Shown here: one piece after another, positions 31,255-41,160 of the stretch
Layout of the letters: the number at the start of each line of letters is the position of its first letter
How positions within the stretch are numbered: the first letter of the stretch is position 1
Origin: Dactylis glomerata
Taxonomy: Eukaryota; Streptophyta; Magnoliopsida; Poales; Poaceae
Reading direction: 5' to 3'
Assembly: GCA_007115705.1 (NCBI GenBank)
Contig: QXEO01000237.1
Span: 2,294,108-2,358,107, forward strand
Length of the DNA: 64,000 nt
Translations under genes and position numbers: made by a program
Notes under the pieces: model-generated
Told to the model about the DNA's origin: nothing
Database searches by the model: none
Seen by the model: only the letters and a program-made list of their open reading frames with translations

Positions 31255-33564
31255 ATGTCGGCTAGTTATTTAGTGCACAATGACACAATTATTTTTGATG
31301 GCACAAATTATATGCTATGGAGAAATCGCATGCTTTCTAATCTTCGGACTTTGTGTCCAAATATAGAGCGATTTCTAGATGTAGGCTTTTCTCCTCCGAT
31401 GGATCCTCAAAGTCTATCTATAGAGCATGAGAAAAATTTACATCTAGAAGCTCAAGTATTTAATGAAATTTTACTGTCTGTGAGCTCCATAGTTTATGTT
31501 TGCTTGATGGGTTCAAAGTGCAAGATGTCTCATGAGATATGGACCAAGCTAGAAGAGTCATTTGGTGGGTCCATTTCTCTTGAGGTTGAAAGTGAACCCA
31601 AGGAGCTCTCTTCACCTTCACATCATGAAGAGCTCCAAGTTGCTTCCACATCCGGTCGTGATGATTGTTCAAGTTCTTCCACTTCACCAACATGTGACTT
31701 GTCACAAGGTAATGATACGGTGAGTGAAGAAATCATATGTGATGTTGGTAGTCTTGTTCTTTGCACCAATGATTCTATTTCTATAAATCCTAATGGTGTA
31801 GAGAGTTTGGACCTAAACACTTCTTGCAAGAAATTCTTTACTCATTCTTGTGTTAAAGGTCCTTGCATATCTCCTAAAATTTGCTTGATTAAATTTTGTG
31901 ATGATATGCTTGTTTCTAGTTGTGACCATACTCAAAATGATTCTATTTCCTCTAGTTGTTGTATGACTAACCATGTAGAGGAAATTAAAGAAAAATTGGG
32001 TCACATAATTAAAGAAGAAATCAATAGAAGAACCAAGAAGGTTTCTATCAAGAGAAGGCAATGCTATGAATGCCACGAGTATGGACATCTCGCAAGAGCT
32101 TGTCCTACACTCGAAAATGAAGAATGTGCTTCAATTGATGCTCCCTCATCATCTACCGAAGTTCACATGTGCCTTATGGCAAGCGGTTCAAAGGTAACTC
32201 CTACTTTGAATCCCGACACATCTCCTTATGATGAGAGTGATGATGGTAATGATGATGATAATGAAGCTTTCTTGCATGAGATGGGAATTGTGTATGCCTC
32301 TCTTCGTGGTAATAATGATGCTCGTGCTAAAGTCGAACACTTAATGGAAACCTTGTTTGACCACAAGGAGACCATTAAGGAATTGAACTCCCTTGTTAAT
32401 GAGGGGAAACGGAGATTCAATCTCCTCAAGCAAGAGCTATCCAAAGAGAAGCATACTAATTCTTGCCTATCTCAATCTATTAAATCTTATGAGCTTACAA
32501 ATGCTAAATCTATTAATGATGCTTGCGCTACTAACTCTATTTCTTGTGAAGCATCTATATTAAAGGAGAATGTTGAGCTAAGGGCTCAACTTGAGTTGCT
32601 AACAAGCAATTATAAGAAATTGGAGGAAAGCCATGAAAAGCTCTCGGGCTCTCATGGGGATCTCTTAATCTCTTATAATGGGCTAAAGTTAGCTCATGAG
32701 GCAAGTATCTCTAAGAAAACATCTTGTGAGCCTCATTTGGATATTAGCACTACTTTGAACCAAAATGCTATATTATCTTGTGCTAGTCCAAGTAATTTGT
32801 CTAGGCATAATATTGCTACATCTTGTGATGAATTACTTGCTATGCCTTGTTGCTCTAACAATGAAGCTTCTACCTCCTCTAGTACTTGTATTACTACTAA
32901 CCTTGTAGAGGAAATCAAAGAGCTCAAGGCCCAAGTCACTAGTTTGGAGAAAGACTTGGATAAGCGTCATGAAGGGAAATCTACACTCGATAATATTTTG
33001 AGTGTGCAAAAATCCCCTAATGACAAGAGTGGACTTGGATTCAACTCCAATAACAAGAACAAGTCCAAGAGCAACAAGAAGAAGAAGGGCCAAGACCAAG
33101 TCAAGAATTTGGCCAAGATTGTTTGCTTCAAGTGCAAGATTGAAGGGCATCATGTGAGATCTTGCCCATTGAAGAAGAAGCACTTGAGTGAGAAGCAACA
33201 AGGGAAGCGGGCACAAGGTCAAGCTCAAGTTCGACCTCAAGTTGAAGATAGGCCACTTCCCAAGAAGAAACAAGATGAAGCTTCCCAAATCAAGAAATCA
33301 ATGAAGAAGAGAAAGGGAAGCACTTGTTGCTATATTTGCTGTGAGAAGGGGCACTTTGCTTCTTCATGCTTAAGCGGTACCTTATCTAATCCTATCATTG
33401 TTGATGATGATTATTCTCTTAGGAAAGATAAGGATGGCAATGTGTTTGCCAAGTTTGTTGGAACTCAAAGTGGTGTCAAGAAAAGAACCATTTGGGTTGC
33501 CAAGCCTATTGTTACTAACCTCTTAGGACCCAACTTGGTTGGGGACCAACAAGCTAAAACTTGA
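31255..33564 (+). CDS. Copia-type gag protein with three CCHC zinc knuckles (769 aa, intact)
   Basis: I start at the first ATG (31255); a longer reading would need a TTG. The N-terminus (FDGTNYMLWRNRMLSNLRTL) is the DUF4219/UBN2-type gag of Copia elements. Knuckles lie near residue 270 (CYECHEYGHLARAC), residue 624 (CFKCKIEGHHVRSC) and residue 692 (CYICCEKGHFASSC). Between them are Ser-rich and coiled-coil stretches (for example residues 365-410 and 430-500). A Lys-rich segment lies around residues 595-612. The product should form virus-like particles and bind element RNA in the cytoplasm. It stops before any protease, and no pol follows, so the enzymes would have to come from a relative. Unusually long for a gag, with duplicated knuckles. 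Confidence 0.85.
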   Translation: MSASYLVHNDTIIFDGTNYMLWRNRMLSNLRTLCPNIERFLDVGFSPPMDPQSLSIEHEKNLHLEAQVFNEILLSVSSIVYVCLMGSKCKMSHEIWTKLEESFGGSISLEVESEPKELSSPSHHEELQVASTSGRDDCSSSSTSPTCDLSQGNDTVSEEIICDVGSLVLCTNDSISINPNGVESLDLNTSCKKFFTHSCVKGPCISPKICLIKFCDDMLVSSCDHTQNDSISSSCCMTNHVEEIKEKLGHIIKEEINRRTKKVSIKRRQCYECHEYGHLARACPTLENEECASIDAPSSSTEVHMCLMASGSKVTPTLNPDTSPYDESDDGNDDDNEAFLHEMGIVYASLRGNNDARAKVEHLMETLFDHKETIKELNSLVNEGKRRFNLLKQELSKEKHTNSCLSQSIKSYELTNAKSINDACATNSISCEASILKENVELRAQLELLTSNYKKLEESHEKLSGSHGDLLISYNGLKLAHEASISKKTSCEPHLDISTTLNQNAILSCASPSNLSRHNIATSCDELLAMPCCSNNEASTSSSTCITTNLVEEIKELKAQVTSLEKDLDKRHEGKSTLDNILSVQKSPNDKSGLGFNSNNKNKSKSNKKKKGQDQVKNLAKIVCFKCKIEGHHVRSCPLKKKHLSEKQQGKRAQGQAQVRPQVEDRPLPKKKQDEASQIKKSMKKRKGSTCCYICCEKGHFASSCLSGTLSNPIIVDDDYSLRKDKDGNVFAKFVGTQSGVKKRTIWVAKPIVTNLLGPNLVGDQQAKT

Positions 33565-36500
33565 TCAATAGGTGTTTATGGAGGGCATTGGAGACTTGGC
33601 TACCTCATGAAGAATTAAGGGATCTTCATTAATTTTATTTCATCAAGCCAATTCATTGACACTATCATCTTATATCCAATGTGCCTCTTTGCGGTAACTT
33701 GTGCTTAATCTCTTTACATTGTAAGTTACTTGCCCCTTTGCATGTTTTGGTTTTGTACCAAGTATGTGTTTGTATATGTTGTTCCTTACACCTTCTTAAC
33801 TTGTGTATTCAAGTAGGTGTTGGTTGTTTGGCACATCATATATTTGTGTGTTTGCTTTGAGCCTCTAATGCATCTTGTTGGTATCTTATTTGGTTCTTAT
33901 TGAGTGATTAATGGAACATCCCATTTTGGGGGAGTGATTTGCCATTGGCACCTCACAATCCTATAAATGTGTGCACATGAGTAATACCACTTAGTATTGA
34001 TATTGAAAGATTATCTAGTCACTATGTGGTATGCCATGCTCATGAGAAATTCAAATTCTATATCTCCATTAATTATCTCTAGTTGGATTTTATTTGCCTT
34101 TTGTTGAAAAGATTTTAATATCACATTATGGGGGAGTAATATGTCTTATGCATATCACAAGCCTAGGAAATGTGAACATTTGATGTATTGCCACTTATAG
34201 TTGATATTGTTAATTATCTTATTTCTAGGTGGCATGTTTGCTCAAACAAGCTTAGTTATTTCTTAAAAGATTTTATTGCTCATTTCTTTGGTCTTGGTTT
34301 GAGTAAGAATTCTTGGTGCGGGTTTACTCAAATATATTTCTCTATATCATAAGTAGGAAACCGTTTGCTTTAAGATACTCTAATCATTGCTTTGCATGAT
34401 TGTTTGTCTATTATTGGAGCTACCAAGAATCCTTTTTCGTGCATGGTTCCCAAATTGGATATTTAACCATATGCCTTTTATTGTGAAGTTGATCTTGAAT
34501 ATCTTTGCAATACACCACCGGAAAATAATTCCAATATGAACTTCTTGTCTCTGACAATTGGTTTTCATATATATATGTGTGGTAATTCGTCTAGATCATC
34601 TTCACCTTGGAATTTGCCTCTTATTGCCCTTATTTCTTTCCAAGAAATTATTTTGACTCGCATTGTCTTATTGCCTTCTTGAGGATCTTTTTGCTTGACT
34701 TTGTCTCATCTCTTGATCCCCATCAAGTGTGTGTTGTTGTAAGACAAACCTTTTCTTTTCGGTACTTGTGCCATTGTGAAAAGTGTAGAGGGTTTGGTTT
34801 ATTTGTTGGAACCTTGCTCTTTTGGGAGTTAGTTATCTCATTCCTTCTTCTATGATTTATTTGCTCGAATGAGATAAATTGTTGAGCATGCTTTTATTTA
34901 TTTATTCCTTCATGCTCAATAAGTTGTTAGGTTCATTTGTTGAATTTTGTTGAATAAATCATTTGTTGATTTGTTCCATTGATATCATTTGGACAAATAA
35001 TGTGTTTTACCACACCTTTTATACCTCCTTATACTCTTGGTGATTTGTCTAAATTGTATCTTCTTTGGTTCTTGAAAGCTAGGTGCGTGCATATTCTCTT
35101 TATGCTTAATTTTGTGTCTTAGTTCTTTCTTTGATCCAATATATATGTTATACTCCGTCAAATCCTAAATGGCTAAGATGTGCATGAAATTCAAATTTCA
35201 TCTCTAACTATGCACATATTTATATGGAGTCTATCATATGTATTGTGGTTAGTCTAACCACTTTGGACCCAATAAGTTTCTGGACCAAGATGTACTTGAA
35301 TGTTGTCTTAGGTACATTGGAGATGCAATGGATGCTTGTCTCGTTTATAAGGAAGGTGTTATCACCATATGATTATTGGAGCCAAGCAAGGATGACCGAC
35401 GAACTCTTATCTACTACATCACACCATTGCAATCTCGGTAACAAGTATAACATTCATGCATACTTTTCTAGCATCCCAACTCTTGTAGGTTGGTTCTTGG
35501 CATGATAATATTTATTTGCAAATGTTGCGGTTCTTGCAAAGGTCTTATAAAGAAATATCTTTATTTCATATGTGAGCAAGTTGAGATGATTGCATATGAC
35601 GGGAAGTATATAAAATCATGTTTATGATTCACCAATCCCAAATATGCCATTTTAGCAATTTATTGCATATTAATTCCTCAACGCTCTCTCATGTGCAATA
35701 TAGATAATGTTGCAAGTTGTACCCTTCTTTATTATGCTTGTTGCCTTTCAAAGCATCCCGACTATCTTTTGATCCCTTATTGCTAGTTGTGATGGCTTTG
35801 ATGATTTTGCGTGGGGAGTTTATTAATATACCATAATGGAAAATGGAGCCTTGAGCTATATATGCTTTCTAGCAAAGCTATTTGGTATATTCTATGACTC
35901 TCTCTTGGATATCATGTCTTCCTTAATTTCAACTAACCTCTTGTGTATACATGTTCCTTTGTGGATTGTTCATCATGATTTTTTGTCCACTTAGAAATAT
36001 ATATGCATAAGAGTGTTAATTTCTTCCCTTGATATCCTCGTTCTTTGCCGACCATCTTTCTTATCCATTTTGTTCTTGATGGTGTTGGTAAGAACTTGAT
36101 TTATGAGTGCTTGTTTATTCTTTATTGCCTTTTCTCGCACTCATATCTCCTGAATCTTTTTGGACTAAAGTTTACTTTGATAAGCGTATTGATCCTTTTG
36201 TATTCTTTCGTGCTCATGTTTTGTTTTAAATGATATATAGGGAGTGAGGATTCCATGTTTGTGCATATTGTATTCAAATGCAACAAAAAATCAAATTTAT
36301 GCATGGACCTTGGGGAGCTTCCTTATTTTATTTAAATCACCTAGTTGCTCTTATTATCACATCTCCTTGTGTCCAATTGGTTCTTTGGGTCTCTTGATTG
36401 CTTGCTTGCTTCATTCGTTGAAGCTTCCTTCACTATGTCATCTTTTTGCAATCTTTGATCCTCAATATGGTTTGACTTCCTCCAAATATTGTTAATTTGA

Positions 36501-37021
36501 TAAGTGCATATGATTTTACTCATTTTATGAGAAATGCACATCTTGGGGAGGAACTCATACTATATTGGCCTTCTAAATTCCTTCATCCATTTTGGCAATC
36601 GTTGCCAATGGGGGAGAAGTTTAGAGGGTTTAAGGGAAATGGTTTTTATACTTAAGTTTGGCTTGTGCTAAAGTATTTTACCTTTCATGCATCTCTTCTT
36701 TGTTAGATGTTTTGCATGGTTGAATATATAGTGTAAACTCCATCAAAGGTTTATCTTGACAATGTATGCAATGAAATTCAAGTTCATCACACATGCATAT
36801 ATTGTGGGGGAGTTTGCTCTATATATTTTGGTTGCACTCACATCAACCATATTTGTTGTAGTTTATGTGAGTACAATTGATTTTGATATGCGATAGTAGC
36901 TTCGTGTTACTTGACCATATCAAATACAACCTCTTGTATGCAATTTATTCTCGGATAAGTTGCATATTAGTTTCTATCATTCATTATATAAACCCTCTTG
37001 TTGAGATTGTCATCAATTACC
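33565..37021 (+). other. 3.5-kb non-coding 3' interior of the Copia-type element
   Basis: T-rich, with many stops in all frames and no homology to pol that I can see. Polypurine-like TGGGGGAGT motifs recur at about 33928, 34130 and 36805, some followed by similar CACAA-CCTA-AATGTG text, so part of it is an old internal duplication. GGGGAG at 35811 and 36610 is similar. Confidence 0.7.
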
Positions 37022-37035
37022 AAAATGGGAGAGAT
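37022..37035 (+). promoter_or_regulatory. Polypurine tract of the Copia-type element
   Basis: AAAATGGGAGAGAT lies immediately before the 3' LTR. Confidence 0.75.
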
Positions 37036-39260
37036 TGTAAGGGTAAATTGCCCCTAAGTGTGTTTTTGGTAATTAATGACAATCCCTATGGACTAATGTT
37101 TTCATTGAGATTTTTATGAAGGAATTGTTCATAGGAATTGCTTGAAGTCCATGTGTTGGATTCAAGGCTTGGATGCCATGAAGATAAAGATATATCTTAA
37201 GTATTGGCATCAAGATCATTGAATAGAAGAGATGAATCCAATATGATCAAGAAGAAGAAATAAAGATGTTGTTCTTGTGTAGAACTCAAGTATTCCATGC
37301 TCTAGCTCATGTGCTAAGCCAAGGAGTCTCAAGATCTTGAGAGTTTGGTTACATTAGAAGAATTCAAGTTATGGCTCTATGTCGAGGTCACGATGGTCTC
37401 ATGAGTTGAGCCATGGTTGACCAAGACTTAGAGCATGCAACCAAATGAAGAATTCCCTATGCATCTTAAGAGAGATTCGATAGAGCATGAGTAGATACAA
37501 GGTTGATCAAGATGAAGAGAGAATAGTGGAATCAAGTATCTTCCCATGGGCTTACATCAAAAGAAGGATTCAATATGGCCCATGGGAGAATGAAATCAAA
37601 TGAAGCTTCTTCATCAAGATCAAGCGGGATGCTCAAGGCAAAGGTATGTCCTTGCTAGGTTTTCCTTTTACCGGTCTCAAGGTGGTTGTTGGGAGACCGG
37701 GTTATAGGATAGATAGCCGCACTATCAAGAGGGGCTTTCGGTTGGGTAACTTGATCACATCGTCATAGGGAGCTCAATCCTTTGCATACTTTGCATCTTC
37801 CTAGTTTGTTGCTTCTTGGTGTTTCTCCATGTGAGGTTCTTGTGCTTGTTGCTAGCTTTCCAACAAGCCCAAGTTCATCGAAAACGGAATCCAAATGCAT
37901 CTTCTATTGCGTTTTCGAGTTGAGAGGTTTTACCGGTTCTTCACTTTGGAAGGTTTCACACCTCTCCACATTTTGTATTTTTCCTCTTGACTTTTCTTGG
38001 TGTTTCTCTGCATAAAGTTGTAGTACTTTTTCTAAGCTTTTCAAAAAGTCCAAGTTTGCTAAAAACGGAGTTCGGATGCAAAAGTTATCGCGTTTTCCGT
38101 ATGAGTGTTTTTGCAGTTTTGCAAATCCGGAGTGAAATCCGGAGCTGCTCCGGGCTGCTCCGGGCTGAGCAGTGGCCGGGTACTCGCTCCAGAGTATCGG
38201 TCGGAGCTGCTCCGGGCTCTGCTCCGGGCTGCTCCGGGCTGCTCCGGGATGACCGAAAAATCTCTGTAACGGGCAGTTTTGTTGCCCTATAAAAGGGGGC
38301 TTCTTCCCCAACGGTTGGCTAAGGGTTCTAAAGTGTTCTTGAGCTTTTCTCTCACCTCCATTGTTGCCTCTCTTGAGCTTGCTCCCTCTCTCTTCCCTCC
38401 AATGATTCTTGCATATTTTTGAGGGATTTGGAAGAGGAGATCTAGATCTACAACTCCACCAATCAATTCCTCCTCTAAGTGAGGGGAACCCATTGGATCT
38501 AGATCTTGGAGTCATTGGTTGACCTCCACCCTTGTTCTTCCTCTCTAACTCCTCCATAGCATTTGTTGCTTTGGTGGGATTTGAGAGAGAAGGATTTGAG
38601 CACTTTCCCTTGTGTTCTTGCTTTGCATCCTTGCATAGTGTTGAGCTCTCCATTACGATTTGTTCGAGTGAGAGACCGTGAGCTTGTTACTCTTGGAGGG
38701 TGACCTCCTAGTTGGCTTGGCGGTTGGTGCCTCGTGACCTCTTCGTGGAAGATTGTGAAGAGGCCCGGGCTTCCCCTTCGTGGGAGTTGTGAAGTGGTTG
38801 TGGAGCTTGCCATCTCCGGAGTGGAGGAAAAGCTAACCATAAGAAGGGGTCCCTAGCTTCGTGGGGGACTCGGAGAAGAAGGTGAGCCTTCGTGGCGTTC
38901 GGGGGCCTTCGTGGTTACCCGCATCTCTCCAACGGTGATTAGCTTACTTTATGTAAGTGAACATCGGGATACATCTTCGTCTCCACGTGCCTCGGTTATC
39001 TCTATACCCGAGTTTATTTCCTTGTGATAGCCATCGTGCTTGAAGTACTTTTATCTTGCTTATCACTTGTGAATTTATCTTGTGCTATCTTGCTTATATC
39101 TAGTTGTTGTTGTTGCACTTAGTTGAGCCTAGCATTTTTAGGTCTTGTGCTTGAAGAAAATAAACGTTAGTTTAATTCCGCATTCCTTCAAGCCAATTCC
39201 GTAATTGTTTTTAAAACGCCTATTCACCCCCCCCCCTCTAGGCGACATCTCATCCTTTCA
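37036..39260 (+). repeat. 3' LTR of the Copia-type element
   Basis: 2225 bp, collinear with 28972-31198. Its U3 minisatellite is at 38141-38248 and its TATA at 38289. The differences from the 5' copy are nine transitions and a shorter poly-C run. Confidence 0.95.
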
Positions 39261-39265
39261 ATGAC

Positions 39266-40323
39266 TAGCAACGGAGTTCTTGATATCTTCCATACTAAAC
39301 AAGTGAGAGCGGTTCCGAGATGTTTGATTAATTGGCACATTTGTGCTTTATTTATTGCTTTGCACTCCTCCCCACCATTTTTCCTTTCTCAAACCATGGC
39401 TAACTGATTCCATCGGGTGCCCACCAACTTTCACATACCTTGGAGGAGTGCTCTTTTCTTTCTTTTTAGATTATAATGGTCTGACCAGCTCCCTTGCAAA
39501 TTAATGACGAGCAGATGAAGCTGCCTAGTCGAAGGGTACTTAATTTAGTATGGAAGATAACAAACCCATCCACTACGTCCTCATGAGCTAAAAACAGTGG
39601 CACAAAATGATAAGTGTTTGAAGGTTTTTGAAAGGTAGCCCATGAAAATTTACTTGGAATGGCTTGAAATACCATGTATAGGAATTTATAGTGGACTCTT
39701 TGGAACTGACTTGGTTTTTAGGAGTTGGATGCATGAGAAGTATTTCCTCTCAGTACAGGTCTTTGGCTAGCAAGGCTGGGTAGCAAGCATAAGAGTTGCA
39801 TGAAACAAACAAACATACATATAATAAGAACAATCATGCAAACTTCCTTGAAGGTACAATGATTTTAACTTTGAGAATACTAATGCTTAAGTCAATCATG
39901 GAGGAGAACTACCATGATGCATCTACTAGTACTTCTTTCTTTTTCAAACTTTAAGATAATGTTGCCACTTGACTAAGCTAAGTTTGCCAAAACCAACTAA
40001 ATTTACTCATGCTCCCAAAGTGATACCAATACTAATCAACAAAACTAATCATATATAAAAGATATTGCAAACTAAAATAAGGTGTGAAGAAGGTAAACGA
40101 TAAAACTTCGCATTAATATTCCATTACCGCAACTCACACCAAGGGATACATAGATAACCAACTAGGGAGGATACTTCCAAACTGCAAACTATTTTATAGG
40201 ATAATTTCTCTATTCATGATATGACTCTACTTGAAAAGTAAATGAGTGAAAGATAATGATGTGATACCGCGACACTCCCCCAAGCTTGGAACAAGCCAAG
40301 GGGATGCCTATACCGATGATGAA
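39266..40323 (-). other. Non-coding 3' interior of element A, right part
   Basis: No ORF is convincing in either strand; the short minus frame at 39466-39675 lacks any supporting feature. It lies between the env-position ORF and the 3' LTR and was contiguous with 28362-28966. Confidence 0.6.
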
Positions 40324-40821
40324 TTACTCCTTTTGCGGTGGTGGTGAGTCTTTATCATCATCATACTTCCAAGGCAGTGGTTCCCCGTCAAAGAAGGATG
40401 TCTTGGTCTCCAATATCCTGAAACTTGCAGCAGCACTCATTTGTTTAAACCTAGCTTCATACTCACAGTTTTGGTTTTGTAAGTCGTAGAGTTGTGCTTG
40501 TAATTGGTTAACGGTCCCATGGAGTGAAAGGATGTCACTCCAGAGCTCTGTAGTCTCTTTCTTGTACTTGGTGACAAGCTCCTGATTAATTCTATGGATG
40601 ATGTCCACTTCGCATTCTACCATCTTCTTATACTTAAAAACTTCTTGCTCTAGTGCTTCCATCCTAGCTTCAAGACTCCCTTCTCCCTTGGGGCCCTGGA
40701 CATCCTTAACCTGCAACTCCCCATCCATGAGTGACAATTCCTTCGGATGCATCTTCAGCTCTCTCATATACGGATTAATATCCTCACGAGAGTTCTCGTC
40801 GCATGGGCCGGACGAAGACAT
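40324..40821 (-). CDS. Coiled-coil ORF in the env position of element A (165 aa)
   Basis: The start is set at the ATG at 40821 (MSSSGPCDENSRED). Longer in-frame reading upstream passes through promoter-like DNA and is unlikely to be translated. The protein is acidic and hydrophilic. From about residue 50 to 135 it is a heptad-rich coiled coil (LEARMEALEQEVFKYKKMV; VNQLQAQLYDLQNQ), and it ends in an Asp/Pro-rich tail (DDDKDSPPPQKE). It has no signal peptide and no membrane segment, so it is not an envelope glycoprotein by sequence. Athila-type elements often carry an extra ORF here. The frame is open despite stops in the neighbouring pol. It has its own TATA-like box 95 bp upstream. Function unknown. 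Confidence 0.6.
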   Translation of the reverse strand: MSSSGPCDENSREDINPYMRELKMHPKELSLMDGELQVKDVQGPKGEGSLEARMEALEQEVFKYKKMVECEVDIIHRINQELVTKYKKETTELWSDILSLHGTVNQLQAQLYDLQNQNCEYEARFKQMSAAASFRILETKTSFFDGEPLPWKYDDDKDSPPPQKE

Positions 40822-40915
40822 TGTAACTTCAAAGCTGAGAACAATCCCTGACAGAAACAGCTCGAAACAAAAACATGACGAAAACACAATATACAAACCT
40901 CGGCAAATCCGGGGG

Positions 40916-40923
40916 GTTATATA
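40916..40923 (-). promoter_or_regulatory. Internal TATA box ahead of the coiled-coil ORF
   Basis: On the minus strand TTCGCCTATATAACCCCCC stands about 95 bp upstream of the ATG. It closely resembles the LTR promoter of element B (TTCGCCTATAAAGACCCCCC at 44822). As there, a GC palindrome lies upstream (40991-41042). Confidence 0.55.
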
Positions 40924-40990
40924 GGCGAAAATAAAACATCGTGGTGGAGTCACAGGAGGAAACCGGGAAGGAAGCGAGTTTTGAGGTGTC

Positions 40991-41042
40991 CTCACACCAG
41001 GGCGGCGCGGCCAGGGGTGGGCTCGTGCCCCCTGTGTGTGAG
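40991..41042. promoter_or_regulatory. GC-rich palindrome, internal copy in element A
   Basis: CTCACACCAGGGCGGCGCGG, then GCCCCC and GTGTGTGAG, an imperfect inverted repeat of about 52 bp. It corresponds to the U3 palindrome of element B's LTRs (44740-44791) with changes on one arm. Confidence 0.65.
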
Positions 41043-41160
41043 GAGCACCCAGACTCCTTTTCCTGCCCGTTTTCATCTCGTGATTTTTCATATTTAGTAA
41101 AAACAGCAAAAATATTAAAGGAAGAGTTCAACGCGAAACTTTTCTGACGAGAACTGTTAC

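Larger units (their letters stand above)
28972..39260 (+). mobile_element. Young gag-only Copia-type LTR element (non-autonomous)
   Basis: LTRs at 28972-31198 and 37036-39260 frame a 5.8-kb interior with a tRNA-iMet primer site, one long gag ORF and 3.5 kb of non-coding sequence, but no protease, integrase or RT. The flanking duplications are ACGAC (28967-28971) and ATGAC (39261-39265), one transition apart. By direct comparison I count 9 substitutions between the LTRs, all transitions, plus a poly-C length change. That makes it the youngest datable insertion here. The gag type and iMet primer indicate Copia. The repeated GGGGGAG motifs before the 3' LTR recall the SIRE/Maximus lineage (inference). 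Confidence 0.88.
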
